DNA from: Kribbella amoyensis
GTDB taxonomy: Bacteria; Actinomycetota; Actinomycetes; Propionibacteriales; Kribbellaceae
Assembly (NCBI RefSeq): GCF_007828865.1
Contig: NZ_VIVK01000001.1
Span: 2,852,001 to 2,916,000 of the forward strand
Direction of reading: 5' to 3'
DNA: 64,000 nucleotides
Shown: one piece after another, positions 25,944-35,309 of the stretch
How the letters are laid out: the number at the start of each line of letters is the position of its first letter
How positions within the stretch are numbered: the stretch's first letter is position 1
Made by a program: the position numbers and the translations under genes
The notes under the pieces: generated by a model
What the model was told of the DNA's origin: nothing
Databases searched by the model: none
What the model saw: the letters and a program-made list of their open reading frames with translations, nothing else

Positions 25944-27571
25944 ACACCCACCTGACCCTTGCCCTCAGCAACCCCTTCGATGAAATCGCCCAGCCAGACC
26001 TGACCCAGGTCGTGCAGCTGGCCGTGATCGCGACCGGCGCCGCCGCCGGCCTCGCCCTGCTTGTCTGGCTGACGGTCCGCACGGTACGGGCCGCGGCCCA
26101 GGTCGCCGCCCGGCCCGGCGCCGAGCGGCGGGTCCTCATCGTCGTGGCGATCGTCGCCGCGTTCGGTGTGGCCGCGATCGGCGGCGCCCGGTCCTTCAGC
26201 GCGGTGTCGGAGAAGTTCAACAGCCCACTCGTGCCACTGGTGGCCGACGGCATGATCATCGCCTGCACCGCCCTGCGGCTCGCGGCGCTGACCCGGGGCT
26301 GGCGGATCCCGGGCGCGCTGGTCACGACCTACGTGTTCATCGGCGGCACGGTGTGGCTCAACGTCGACACCGCCACCGGGATCGCCGACGCCGTCGCGCA
26401 CGCGCTCGCCCCGATCGCCTACGCCGTGCTGGTCGAGATGCTCGCGCATCTGCTGCGGCTGCAGATGAAGCTGGCCCAGCCCGCCCGCGCGAAGCTGTCC
26501 GCGCTGACCTGGTTCACCTCCCCGGTCATCACCACTCGCGTGTGGCTGCACCTGGCCCGCACCGGCACCGACGACCCGATCGCCGCCCGGGCCCTGGTTC
26601 AGCAGGTCGTGCGGATGTCGTCGCGGCTCACCACGGTCTGCCCCAGCCGCCGGCTGCTGCCGCTGGACTCCGCTCGCGCCGCCCGTTCGGCCGCGCTGCA
26701 GACGATCCGCGACGGTCTGCTGACCGCCGGCCAGCTCGCCGCGCTGCTGCCGAGCACCGACCGGATGACCGCGGGCGAACTGCTGGCCGTCGTCGATTCG
26801 GCCGCGCTCGGCCTCCCGGTCACCGACAACCAGGCGCCGCCCCGGGCCGGGTTCCCGCTGTGGCTCGTCCTGTTCCTGCTCGCCGCACACCGCGACCAGA
26901 TCGACCAGATCGACCCGGCCGACACCAGCGCTGTCGAGGTCGACGAGGTCGTCGACGAAGAGCAGACGGCAGTCACGATGGTGCAGCAGCTCATGGTCGG
27001 CTACGTCGTCGGTGCACTGCTCCACCAGAACACCGCCCGCACCGGCACCGGCCAGAGCGCCCCGGCCGCTGCTCCGCTCGCCGCCCGCACCGGTGCACCT
27101 GCACCGCACCGCGGTGTCCGCGCCGGTGCGCCTGCTCCGGTGCACCCGGACACGACGGCCAGTGCGGCCGTCCCGGTGCACCACCCGGCCGCTGCCCGGC
27201 GCACCGGTGCATCGGTGATCAGTGCACCCGTCGCCGAGTCGCCGCGAAGCGGAGCAGGTAGCGGGGGAGGGGCGCGGAGCAAGCGCAATGACGACGCCGA
27301 TCTGGCGGCATTGGTGGAGGTGTCTCGGCGCGACCACGGTGGCCGGCCGCTCGGGCAGCGCGAGATCACGCGGGTTCTGGGTTGTGGGTTCCCCAAGGCG
27401 CGGCGGCTCGCCGACCGTCTCGGCTGGACCGAGGCGAAGGACACCAACACGACCGGCAACAGCCGCGATCACCACGGCAACGACAACGTCGAAGCCGATG
27501 CCAACAGCAACAACCAGCACCCGAACAGCAGCAGTAACACTCAGCAGCACGAGAGCAGCAGGACCCGATGA
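25940..27571 (+). CDS. DUF2637 membrane protein with C-terminal HTH
   Basis: The protein has 543 residues from ATG 25940 (ATGA overlap). Residues ~25-180 hold four or five membrane helices (LAVIATGAAAGLALLVWLTV, VLIVVAIVAAFGVAAIG, IPGALVTTYVFIGGTVWLNV) in the arrangement of DUF2637, an SpdB-like membrane family of actinobacterial conjugative plasmids. After a helical domain comes a long Pro/Ala/His-rich linker (~355-450). Residues ~460-500 form an HTH-like unit (LGQREITRVLGCGFPKARRLADRLGW). The last 40 residues are Asn/Ser/Gln-rich. It could link the coupling ATPase to DNA or act in spread of the element. Confidence 0.8.
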   Translation: MNTHLTLALSNPFDEIAQPDLTQVVQLAVIATGAAAGLALLVWLTVRTVRAAAQVAARPGAERRVLIVVAIVAAFGVAAIGGARSFSAVSEKFNSPLVPLVADGMIIACTALRLAALTRGWRIPGALVTTYVFIGGTVWLNVDTATGIADAVAHALAPIAYAVLVEMLAHLLRLQMKLAQPARAKLSALTWFTSPVITTRVWLHLARTGTDDPIAARALVQQVVRMSSRLTTVCPSRRLLPLDSARAARSAALQTIRDGLLTAGQLAALLPSTDRMTAGELLAVVDSAALGLPVTDNQAPPRAGFPLWLVLFLLAAHRDQIDQIDPADTSAVEVDEVVDEEQTAVTMVQQLMVGYVVGALLHQNTARTGTGQSAPAAAPLAARTGAPAPHRGVRAGAPAPVHPDTTASAAVPVHHPAAARRTGASVISAPVAESPRSGAGSGGGARSKRNDDADLAALVEVSRRDHGGRPLGQREITRVLGCGFPKARRLADRLGWTEAKDTNTTGNSRDHHGNDNVEADANSNNQHPNSSSNTQQHESSRTR

Positions 27572-27782
27572 ACACCCGAAGCGGACAGCGCAGCCCGATC
27601 CACAGATCAGGCCAAACATCGACCATCCAGCCCCCCTCAGCAGAGGAGCACAGGATCAAGAACGTCGATACACACCATGGCATCACGATCAGATGGAGTC
27701 CTCACTCCGTTTGTCGTGTTGGACTTCGCCCGGCCGGCGCGACCGCTGCCGCGCGCGGCGGGGTGGGCGGTGGTGCCGCGTG
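27572..27782. other. Gap before the relaxase; candidate oriT/promoter region
   Basis: This is the only gap of note in the transfer region and lies immediately 5' of the MobF relaxase gene, where MobF oriTs are normally found. It is less GC-rich than its surroundings and contains small inverted repeats such as GGAGT-CCTC-ACTCC (about 27692-27705). No nic consensus can be assigned by eye. Confidence 0.3.
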
Positions 27783-30700
27783 ATGAGCATCAAGACGGGC
27801 CACAGCGCCGACTACCTGACCGGCGCCGTCGCGGCGGGGCGGGAGAACTACTACACCGGCGCGACAGCCGCCGGAGAACCGCCGGGCCGCTGGTACGGCC
27901 GGGGCGCGGAGGCGCTCGGCCTGGCGGGTGAGGTCGACGCGCAGGACATGACCGCGCTGTACGAGCGGTTCATCGATCCGCGCGACGAGCGGTTCGGCGA
28001 CCCGATGAAGTGGGACGAGGCCGCCACACTCGGCCACACCGGGCGTGCGTACAAGACCGAGGCCGAGCTGGTCGCGGCTGCTCTGGCCAAGGAGCCGTGG
28101 GCGGACAAGGAGCGCCAGGACGAGATCCGCGCCGAGGCGGCCGGAGCGGTGCAGAAGAACGCGTCGTTCCACGACGCGACGTTCTCGGTGCAGAAGTCGG
28201 TGACGGTGCTCCACACCGCCTTCGAGGCCCAAGAGGTCAAGGCGCAGCGGGCGCTCGCTCCGGCGCGCGGTGCACTGCTCAAGGCCCGCCAGACCGGTGC
28301 ACCGGCCCGCGAGGTGCACCGGTTGGAGCAGGCGGTGCACCGGCTGGAGACCGAGGCCGCGACCTGGGGCGAGCACCGCAAGGCCGTCGAGGACGCGATC
28401 TGGGCCGGGAACAACGCCGCTTTGGACTACCTGTCGGACAAGGCCGGATACGTCCGGATCGGTCACCACGGCGGGGCGTCGGGCCGGTGGGCCGACGCAC
28501 ACGACTGGACGGTCGCGTCGTTCTTCCAGCACGACTCCCGCAACCACGACCCGCAGATCCACATCCACAACGCGATCCTGGCCAAGGCGCAGGCGCCGTC
28601 GGGCAAGTGGCTGAAGATCGACTCCAAGGCCATGTACAAGTACCAGTCGGCCGCCGGCGCGGTCGGCGAGCGCGTCATGGAACAGCACCTGACCAAGGCG
28701 CTGGGCGTGGCCTTCCAGGTCCGGCCCGACGGCGAGGCCCGCGAGATCGTCGGGGTCGACCAGGCCGCCATGGACCTGTTCAGCTCCCGGCGCCTGGCGA
28801 TCACCAAGAAGACCGCGGCGCTGGTCGACCAGTTCCGCCGCAAGTACGGCCGCGAGCCGAACGCGTTGGAGCTCGACCACCTGCAGGAGCGGGCAACGCT
28901 GGCCACCCGCCGCGCGAAGTCGAAGGAAGGCGAGACGGTCGAGGCGCGACTGGAGCGATGGGACCGCGAGCTGCGCGCCGAGGTCGCCGGCGGCCTGCGC
29001 CGGGTCGCCAACGAGGTGCTGCAGCACCACCAGCACACCCCTGCCGACACCAGCTGGGACGAGGACGCGGTCCTCGAGCAGGCCCTCGCCGCGGTCCAGG
29101 AGACCCAGGCCGCGTGGCGGCCCGGTGACCTGACGCGCGCGATCAGCATGGCCCTGCCCGACGACCTGGGCGACCGGGATCCCGCCGAGCTGGTCGAGTT
29201 GCTCGACCGGCTGACCGACAAGGGCCTGGCGCGGGCGGTCTGTCTCGACGCTGAACGACCCGGCTCCAGCGTCTTGCCGTCGGAGCTGCTGCTGGCCAAC
29301 GGCACGTCGTCCTACAACGCGCCCGGGCGGGCGCTGTATGCGACCGCCGGTCACCTGAACGCCGAAAGCGCCCTGACCCGGGCCGGGTACCGTCGCGGGG
29401 CGCCGGTGATGACGCACCAGCACGCCGGTGAGTTCGTCAAGCAGCTCGGCAAGCTCGGGCTGAAGCTCGGCGCCGACCAGGACACGGCGCTGCGCGCGAT
29501 CCTGTCGTCTGGCGCGCTGACCGAGGCGCTGGTCGGCCCGGCCGGCACCGGCAAGTCCCGCGTCGTCGGTGCGCTGGCCAGGGCGTGGGCCGACCCCGAG
29601 CTGTGGCACGGCGACGAGCACCGGGTCATCGGTCTGGCCTCGTCGCAGATCGCGACCGAGGTCCTCACCGCGGACGGCGTACCGGCGATGAACGTGTCGC
29701 AGTGGCTCACCACCCAGCGCCGCATCATGGCCGGTTCCGCGGCACCGCAGGCGCTGCAGCTGCAGCTGCGGGCCGGTGATCTGGTCGTGCTCGACGAGTC
29801 CGGCATGACCAGCACCCAGGATCTCGCCGAGATCCACGAGCACTGCGCTCGCCACAGCGCGAAACTGCTGCTCGTCGGCGATCAGCGACAGCTCGCCGCC
29901 GTCGGCGCCGGTGGCGGTATGGACCTGGTGATCTCGCGGGCGCACACCCACGAACTCACCGAGACCCGCCGGTTCTCCGCGACCTGGGAAGGGCCTGCGT
30001 CGCTGCGGCTGCGGGTCGGCGACAAGTCGGTGCTGGGCGACTATCACCGCCACGGGCGCATCGTGGACGGCGGCAACGTCGAGCACGCCGAGACGCTGGC
30101 CGGTGACGCGTGGCTGGCCGACCGGGTCAACGGTCTGAACTCGCTGCTGCTCGTCGACACCAACGACCAGGCCGCGCGCGTGTCAGCGCAGCTGCGGGCC
30201 CGGCTGGTCAACTACGGCCTGGTCGACGACACCGCCACGGTCCGGCTCGGTTTGCAAGGCACCCGCGCCGGCCGCGGCGACATCATCCAGGCCCGCGAGA
30301 ACGACTGGTCGCTGGCGCGGCTGCCCGGCAACCGACGCGCCGCGATCAACCGCGCCACCTACAAGGTGGTCGACGTCCTGCCCGACGGCGGCCTCACCGT
30401 GGCACCGATCGAGCACGGCACCACCACGGCGGTGTCCGGCGAGACGATGACGCTGCCGGCCCGCTACGTCGAGTCCCACGTCGCGCTCGCCTACGCCTCG
30501 ACGGTGCACGCCGCCCAAGGACTGACCGTCGACACCTCGCACGGCGTGGTCACCTCGACGACGTCGCTGAACTCGCTGTACGTACAGGCCAGCCGGGGCC
30601 GGGCCAGCAACAAGCTGTACGTGGTCACCCGCGCCGTGCCCGCCGACCTCGACACCGGCGAGACCGCGCTCACCGACGAGCGCACCGCTCGCTCGGTCCT

Positions 30701-32453
30701 GCTCGGCATCTTCGACACCGTCGACGAACGCCGCGAAAAAGCAGCAACCACGGCCCGCGCCGAGTCCAGCGCCGAAGCCGCCCGGCACCGGACCCCTGCC
30801 GAACTGCTGGCCGACGCGATCGAGATGGCGACCGCCGCCCGCGCGTCGCAGTGGCTCGACAGCGCCGCCGCCGACGGGCTGCTGACCGATGCTCAGCGCA
30901 CCAAGCTCGCCTCCGAGGCCGGCGCGGCGACGCTGACCGCGCTGCTGCGCCGCGTCGAGCTGGCCGGACACGACCCCGATGCGGTGCTGCGCGACGCGAT
31001 CGCCCGCCGCGACCTGGGCAACGCCCGCGAGCTGTCCAACGTGATCCAAGGCCGGATCACCAAGACCACCCGGCTCGACCCCGTCGGCGCGACCTACAGC
31101 CAGCGGCTTCCCGCGGTCGACAGCCCCGAGTGGTCGGCGTATCTGGAACGACTCGCGCTCGACGCCGACACCGCCGCCCGAGACCTGGCCTTCGACCTGG
31201 CCGAGCAATCCCCGCCCTGGCTCGTGAAGCAGATCGGACACTGCCCCGACGGCGCCGACGAGGCCGAAGCCTGGATCGGCAAGGCCGCGACCGTCGCCGG
31301 ATACCGCGACCTGGTCGGCTGGACCTCAGACACCAGCGCGATCGGGCCCGCACCCAGCGCCGGACAGACCGAGGCCTACGCCGCCTGGCGAGCGGCCTGG
31401 GACGCACTCGACCGGCCCGAGGACCAGCGCGCCGAGGCCGAGATGACCGTCGGCCAACTGCGGGTCCGAGTCGCGGCCTACCAGCGCGAGCAATCCTGGG
31501 CGCCGCCGTACGTCGGCGAAGAACTCGCCGGCACCCGCCAGGCCGCCGACAAGGCCCGCCAGCAAGCCGCTCTCCGCGATGCCGAGGCCGACGTCTCCGA
31601 CGATCACGACACCCGCGAGCGGCTGCGCACCCAGGCCAACGAAGCGCGAGCGCTCGCCCAAGCCCACGACGCCCTGGCCACCGACCTCAGCATCATCGAC
31701 GACGCCCGCGCCCAGTGGCTCGTGCACACCGCAGCAACCAAGAGCGCCGCCGTCCGCGCGGAGGCCGAACTCAAAGACCGCGGAATCAAGGTCCAAGAAC
31801 CCGACGACAACGCCAGCACGACGACCTCGCAGTGGCTGGCCGCTCAGCGCCAGGACGACGACTGGGCTGTTCGTGACGAACACGACCTGGCCGAGATCGC
31901 CGAGGCCCGCGAACGCGACCTCGCCACGGCGCAGCCCGGCGACGAGTCCGCCGAAGCCGAGATCCTCGACAACCAGCTGGACGCCGCCGCCGACAACGCG
32001 GACCTCATCCCCGCCGCAGAACTCGTCGCCGACGAACCGGCCGCCCCCGACGTCATTGCGGACCCCGCCAAGGGCGACCGGGCCGACGAGGTCGTGCACG
32101 ACACCGCAGAGGACGACGACGAGTTCCAGGTCGACTTTGACCACGAACTCGACCACGAGCTCGCGCCGGCTGACCTGCGCAAGGTCACCGAGCGCGAGCC
32201 GCGCGTCCTCGAAGCCGACGAGCTACGAGTTCCGAGCGCGGACGAGACCGCCGAGGCGGTGCGCCGGGCGCAGCGGGCGCTGATCGAGCTGCGGCAGCGC
32301 GAGCGCGCCGACGCCGAACGCGAAGCCGCCGAGGCCGCCGCCGAGCGGCGCGAGGACGACCTGGCGGCCTGGCACACCGAACGCGAAGCCGCCGACACCA
32401 CGGCCAACAGCCACAACCAGCAGGCCGGGCACGCGCTCGGCCTGGACGACTGA
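27783..32453 (+). CDS. MobF/TrwC-type relaxase-helicase
   Basis: The protein has 1556 residues from ATG 27783. The relaxase domain (1-400) has the N-terminal catalytic tyrosines (Y11; Y23-Y24 in ENYYTG), the FSVQKSVTV strand and the metal-binding histidines in NHDPQIHIHNAI (H256, H260, H262). An RecD-like SF1B helicase follows: Walker A GPAGTGKS at 585-592, DLVVLDESGM, LVGDQRQLAAVG, ETRRF, and STVHAAQGLTVD near residue 910. The long C-terminal tail is acidic, helical and ends with REDDLAAWH (~1525-1533). It should nick oriT, stay bound to the strand and unwind it. A 23-base gap to the next gene indicates co-transcription. Confidence 0.95.
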   Translation: MSIKTGHSADYLTGAVAAGRENYYTGATAAGEPPGRWYGRGAEALGLAGEVDAQDMTALYERFIDPRDERFGDPMKWDEAATLGHTGRAYKTEAELVAAALAKEPWADKERQDEIRAEAAGAVQKNASFHDATFSVQKSVTVLHTAFEAQEVKAQRALAPARGALLKARQTGAPAREVHRLEQAVHRLETEAATWGEHRKAVEDAIWAGNNAALDYLSDKAGYVRIGHHGGASGRWADAHDWTVASFFQHDSRNHDPQIHIHNAILAKAQAPSGKWLKIDSKAMYKYQSAAGAVGERVMEQHLTKALGVAFQVRPDGEAREIVGVDQAAMDLFSSRRLAITKKTAALVDQFRRKYGREPNALELDHLQERATLATRRAKSKEGETVEARLERWDRELRAEVAGGLRRVANEVLQHHQHTPADTSWDEDAVLEQALAAVQETQAAWRPGDLTRAISMALPDDLGDRDPAELVELLDRLTDKGLARAVCLDAERPGSSVLPSELLLANGTSSYNAPGRALYATAGHLNAESALTRAGYRRGAPVMTHQHAGEFVKQLGKLGLKLGADQDTALRAILSSGALTEALVGPAGTGKSRVVGALARAWADPELWHGDEHRVIGLASSQIATEVLTADGVPAMNVSQWLTTQRRIMAGSAAPQALQLQLRAGDLVVLDESGMTSTQDLAEIHEHCARHSAKLLLVGDQRQLAAVGAGGGMDLVISRAHTHELTETRRFSATWEGPASLRLRVGDKSVLGDYHRHGRIVDGGNVEHAETLAGDAWLADRVNGLNSLLLVDTNDQAARVSAQLRARLVNYGLVDDTATVRLGLQGTRAGRGDIIQARENDWSLARLPGNRRAAINRATYKVVDVLPDGGLTVAPIEHGTTTAVSGETMTLPARYVESHVALAYASTVHAAQGLTVDTSHGVVTSTTSLNSLYVQASRGRASNKLYVVTRAVPADLDTGETALTDERTARSVLLGIFDTVDERREKAATTARAESSAEAARHRTPAELLADAIEMATAARASQWLDSAAADGLLTDAQRTKLASEAGAATLTALLRRVELAGHDPDAVLRDAIARRDLGNARELSNVIQGRITKTTRLDPVGATYSQRLPAVDSPEWSAYLERLALDADTAARDLAFDLAEQSPPWLVKQIGHCPDGADEAEAWIGKAATVAGYRDLVGWTSDTSAIGPAPSAGQTEAYAAWRAAWDALDRPEDQRAEAEMTVGQLRVRVAAYQREQSWAPPYVGEELAGTRQAADKARQQAALRDAEADVSDDHDTRERLRTQANEARALAQAHDALATDLSIIDDARAQWLVHTAATKSAAVRAEAELKDRGIKVQEPDDNASTTTSQWLAAQRQDDDWAVRDEHDLAEIAEARERDLATAQPGDESAEAEILDNQLDAAADNADLIPAAELVADEPAAPDVIADPAKGDRADEVVHDTAEDDDEFQVDFDHELDHELAPADLRKVTEREPRVLEADELRVPSADETAEAVRRAQRALIELRQRERADAEREAAEAAAERREDDLAAWHTEREAADTTANSHNQQAGHALGLDD

Positions 32454-32475
32454 CTCACTCGAAGGAGCACACATC

Positions 32476-34863
32476 ATGGTGAAGTTCACTGCCTGGCTGG
32501 ACCGGGTCGTCAATCGAGTCACGCAGACGCCACTGGATGCGGGGGAACCGGCCCCGCTGGCGCAGGCCCGCGCACGCCTGGAGACCCTGGACCGGTTGGC
32601 CGACACCGAACGCGACTCGCAACGCGCCGAGGCCTATCGGTGGGTCTGGCGCACGATGGGCGAGGAACTCGGCTTCATCGTGGCAGACCTCGACCGAGGC
32701 GCACTGAACGCTGAGTCGCTGACGACCGCGATCGAGGATTGGGAGACCTATGGCCGCTCGTACCTGGCGCAGAACGCCATCCGCGCCGACACGGTCTTCC
32801 CGCCGCAGCCGGCGCCGGCCGCGTACGACCCGGCCGACGACGTCGCTGTCGCCCGGAGCTGGATCAACGCAGACCTGCGCCGCGCCGAGAAGAGCGGCGA
32901 CCGGCACCGTGCCGCCGTGCTGCGCGACTTCGACGCCCAGCTGAACTCGACGGCCGAGCAGTACAAGCTGCGGGCCGCCGAGCACCGCGGCCATGGCCGC
33001 GAGGAGACCCCGGAGCTGGACCGGGAGGTGTTCTTGCGTGAGCTGGGCGAGCACGCCGCCAACTTCAGCGGCAAGGTCCACCCGGGGACGGCGATGCAGC
33101 TGCCGTACGACATCCTCCCGATGCTGACCTCGTCCCACCCCGGACTGTGGGAGCGGCACGAGCAGGTGTTCGGCGCGTCCATGGACTGGGCGTCCAAGGT
33201 GCGGCACCCGATCCTGGACACCACCGTCTACCAGCCACGGGCAGGCGCGGCCCCGCAGGTGCGTGATCACGCCGTCGCGGTTCAGGCGTGGGCGATGGCC
33301 GCCGCCGAGCGTGCCGGCACCGACGGGAAGGTCGAGCGGCGCGACGCGTTGAACGACTTCGCCGACGACGTGTCCAGCCTGCTGGACGAATACGAGACCC
33401 GCGCCGCGGCGCAGCCGAGCCAGGTCGAGTCCGACGACCTCGCGGCCCTCGACCTGGCAACGTTCCGCACTGCGCTCGACCATGTCGCAGACCTGGGGAA
33501 CGAGATCCTGCCCGACGACGACCAGATCGTCTTGCCCGACCAGCTGCGCGCCCACACCGACATGTCCGCTGAGCACGAGGCGCACCTGTCGACCCGCCAG
33601 GACGAACTGTTCAAAGGTCTGCGAATCGCCGACCAAGCCGACGAAGTCAACAGGACCAGCGCCCTGATCGACCACTTCGACGACGTCGACTCGTGGATCA
33701 GCCTCGCGCCGCCCGACCTCGGGCACCAGGCGATCCTCAACGGCCTATCGCAGCAGGCCGACCAGGCGGTTGCGGCCGGCGACCTGCCCCGGGCCGCGCA
33801 GTACCGCGAGATGATCTACCGCATCCACGACGAGTTCGCCGCCGACGAGTGGCGCGCGGTAGCGCAGGCGCTGCATGCCGACGACCGGCAGGTGGCGATC
33901 GCCGAATCCCGCGCGCAGGTCGAGGCGCGGCTGGCCGCACAGCTGAACCGGCGTGGCCTGCAGCTGCCGACCGAAACCGACGGTCACAACGACGAGTCCG
34001 ACCGCTTCGACGATCGCGTGGTCGAGAACACGGTGCGGCACGCCTACGCCATGATCGTGACCGAGCGGGCCGACGAACGCGCGACCGACTGGGAAGCACC
34101 GAGCGACGACGCGCCCGTCCCGATCGCGCAGCTGCACGCCCGGATCACCGCCCACACCGCCACATCCGGTCAACCTCCGTACGCGCCCGAGCGGATCGAC
34201 GCGGCATTGCAGCGCCTCACCGCTACGACGACTGGTGCGCGCGCCGAGCTGCTGGACCACGACCACCGCGGCGAACAAAGCGCCACCGTCCGCATCACCG
34301 ACGACGCCACCGTCGAAGACGTCGAGGAAGACAGCGATACCGACGGGGTGCGTCTCGCCGAACCCGCTGCCGACGTCGGCGCAGGGGAGCGCAGCAGCAC
34401 CAAACAAGTCGCCGATGAGAACATCCGCGAGCAGCGCACAGAGACAGCTGCGCGCCAGCTCGGCGAGCAGGCCACGGCCACCGAGGACGTCCACGCCGCA
34501 GCCGTGCCGAGCGACGCCTACGAAGCGGACAACACCAAGAACCTCTACCGAGCCAAGCCCTGTGACAAGCCCGGCGAGCAGCGGCACAGCGCCCGGCAGC
34601 GCGCGGAGGCTGCTGGGCGCACTGACACGCACGGGCAAGAAGTCAAGGCGGCAATCGAGACCAGCGCGTGCTCGGTCGCGATCAGCCGCGCGCAACGCTC
34701 GGTCGACCAGGTCCACGAGCGGATCGAGGCCGACCAGGACCAACGACGCGAGCGCGATGACGAACTGGCGCGCTGGCACGCCGACGACCGGGCCGCTGAT
34801 GCGGGAAAAGACCACGCCATTGACGACACCGGGCCGGGCCTGAGCGACGACCTGCGGTACTGA
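32476..34863 (+). CDS. Large acidic helical protein downstream of the relaxase
   Basis: The protein has 795 residues from ATG 32476, preceded by AAGGAG. It is soluble, Asp/Glu/Ala-rich and almost wholly helical; no catalytic motif or named family is recognised. Pieces such as LPYDILPMLTSSHPGLWERHEQVFG and SWISLAPPDLGHQAILNGLSQQAD show a folded N-terminal half. Residues ~560-740 look disordered. The end carries RDDELARWHADD (760-771), nearly identical to the motif at the end of the RRQRL protein and related to that of the relaxase. It may be co-transferred with, or help, the relaxase. A strong terminator follows. Confidence 0.75.
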   Translation: MVKFTAWLDRVVNRVTQTPLDAGEPAPLAQARARLETLDRLADTERDSQRAEAYRWVWRTMGEELGFIVADLDRGALNAESLTTAIEDWETYGRSYLAQNAIRADTVFPPQPAPAAYDPADDVAVARSWINADLRRAEKSGDRHRAAVLRDFDAQLNSTAEQYKLRAAEHRGHGREETPELDREVFLRELGEHAANFSGKVHPGTAMQLPYDILPMLTSSHPGLWERHEQVFGASMDWASKVRHPILDTTVYQPRAGAAPQVRDHAVAVQAWAMAAAERAGTDGKVERRDALNDFADDVSSLLDEYETRAAAQPSQVESDDLAALDLATFRTALDHVADLGNEILPDDDQIVLPDQLRAHTDMSAEHEAHLSTRQDELFKGLRIADQADEVNRTSALIDHFDDVDSWISLAPPDLGHQAILNGLSQQADQAVAAGDLPRAAQYREMIYRIHDEFAADEWRAVAQALHADDRQVAIAESRAQVEARLAAQLNRRGLQLPTETDGHNDESDRFDDRVVENTVRHAYAMIVTERADERATDWEAPSDDAPVPIAQLHARITAHTATSGQPPYAPERIDAALQRLTATTTGARAELLDHDHRGEQSATVRITDDATVEDVEEDSDTDGVRLAEPAADVGAGERSSTKQVADENIREQRTETAARQLGEQATATEDVHAAAVPSDAYEADNTKNLYRAKPCDKPGEQRHSARQRAEAAGRTDTHGQEVKAAIETSACSVAISRAQRSVDQVHERIEADQDQRRERDDELARWHADDRAADAGKDHAIDDTGPGLSDDLRY

Positions 34864-34873
34864 GTGTGGTGAG

Positions 34874-34900
34874 CGCCCCGCCCGTTCCGGGCGGGGCGTT
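34874..34900 (+). terminator. Rho-independent-type terminator after the transfer operon
   Basis: A perfect 11-bp stem, CGCCCCGCCCG (34874-34884) and CGGGCGGGGCG (34888-34898) around TTC, is followed by TTCTC. It begins 11 bases after the stop of the 795-residue protein gene. Confidence 0.85.
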
Positions 34901-34977
34901 CTCGGTCCTGCGGCCCGAGCAGAAGCACGGTGCCTGGCTGGGGTTGGTGGGCGGCTAGCGGATCGGGTCCCCTCAGT

Positions 34978-35052
34978 CCAAGTTGGCTCCGGCAGTTCTC
35001 ACCTGGAGGACAAACCGCGTCCACCAGCTGACAACGACCGAAGCCAACTTGG
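34978..35052. repeat. Long-loop inverted repeat in a 281-bp non-coding gap
   Basis: CCAAGTTGGCT (34978-34988) and AGCCAACTTGG (35042-35052) are perfect 11-bp inverted repeats, and flanking CGGGTC/GACCCG pieces (about 34965-34970 and 35064-35069) could extend the structure. It lies between the transfer operon terminator and a pair of tiny genes. It could be a small RNA, a replication or single-strand initiation site, or an accessory transfer site. Confidence 0.5.
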
Positions 35053-35144
35053 CCCGAGCCTCTGACCCGACCCACTAGGCGGCAGTAGCCGGCAGGCCCC
35101 AAAGGACGGGGCTGCCGCAACACAAGCCCACCAGCGAAAAGGGG

Positions 35145-35309
35145 ATGACCACCGTGAACAACGACCGGACCAGCATCCACCGCACCACCTGCACCGCGTG
35201 GTGCAGCCCGAAGCACCACCGCTTCTGCGGCTCCCAGGTCTGCTGCCCGCACCTGCACACCCCGCAGGCAGTTGCCGTCCGCAACAACACCAACGGCGGC
35301 AAGCGATGA
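35145..35309 (+). CDS. Tiny Cys/His-rich protein (54 aa)
   Basis: ATG 35145 with GGGG just upstream opens a 54-codon frame. The product has a dense Cys/His array (TTCTAWCSPKHHRFCGSQ then VCCPHLH) typical of a zinc knuckle, and a basic end. The stop overlaps the ATG of the next small gene (ATGA), which supports real translation. Function unknown. Confidence 0.6.
   Translation: MTTVNNDRTSIHRTTCTAWCSPKHHRFCGSQVCCPHLHTPQAVAVRNNTNGGKR

Noticed and set aside
27222..27782. N-terminal extension of the relaxase frame by 187 codons
   Set aside because: It overlaps the coding end of the DUF2637 gene in another frame, and MobF proteins begin close to the SADYLTG segment.
28010..31876. Several long plus-strand frames inside the relaxase gene
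   Set aside because: They are Arg/Gly/Pro-rich shadows in the +1/+2 frames of a well-supported gene.
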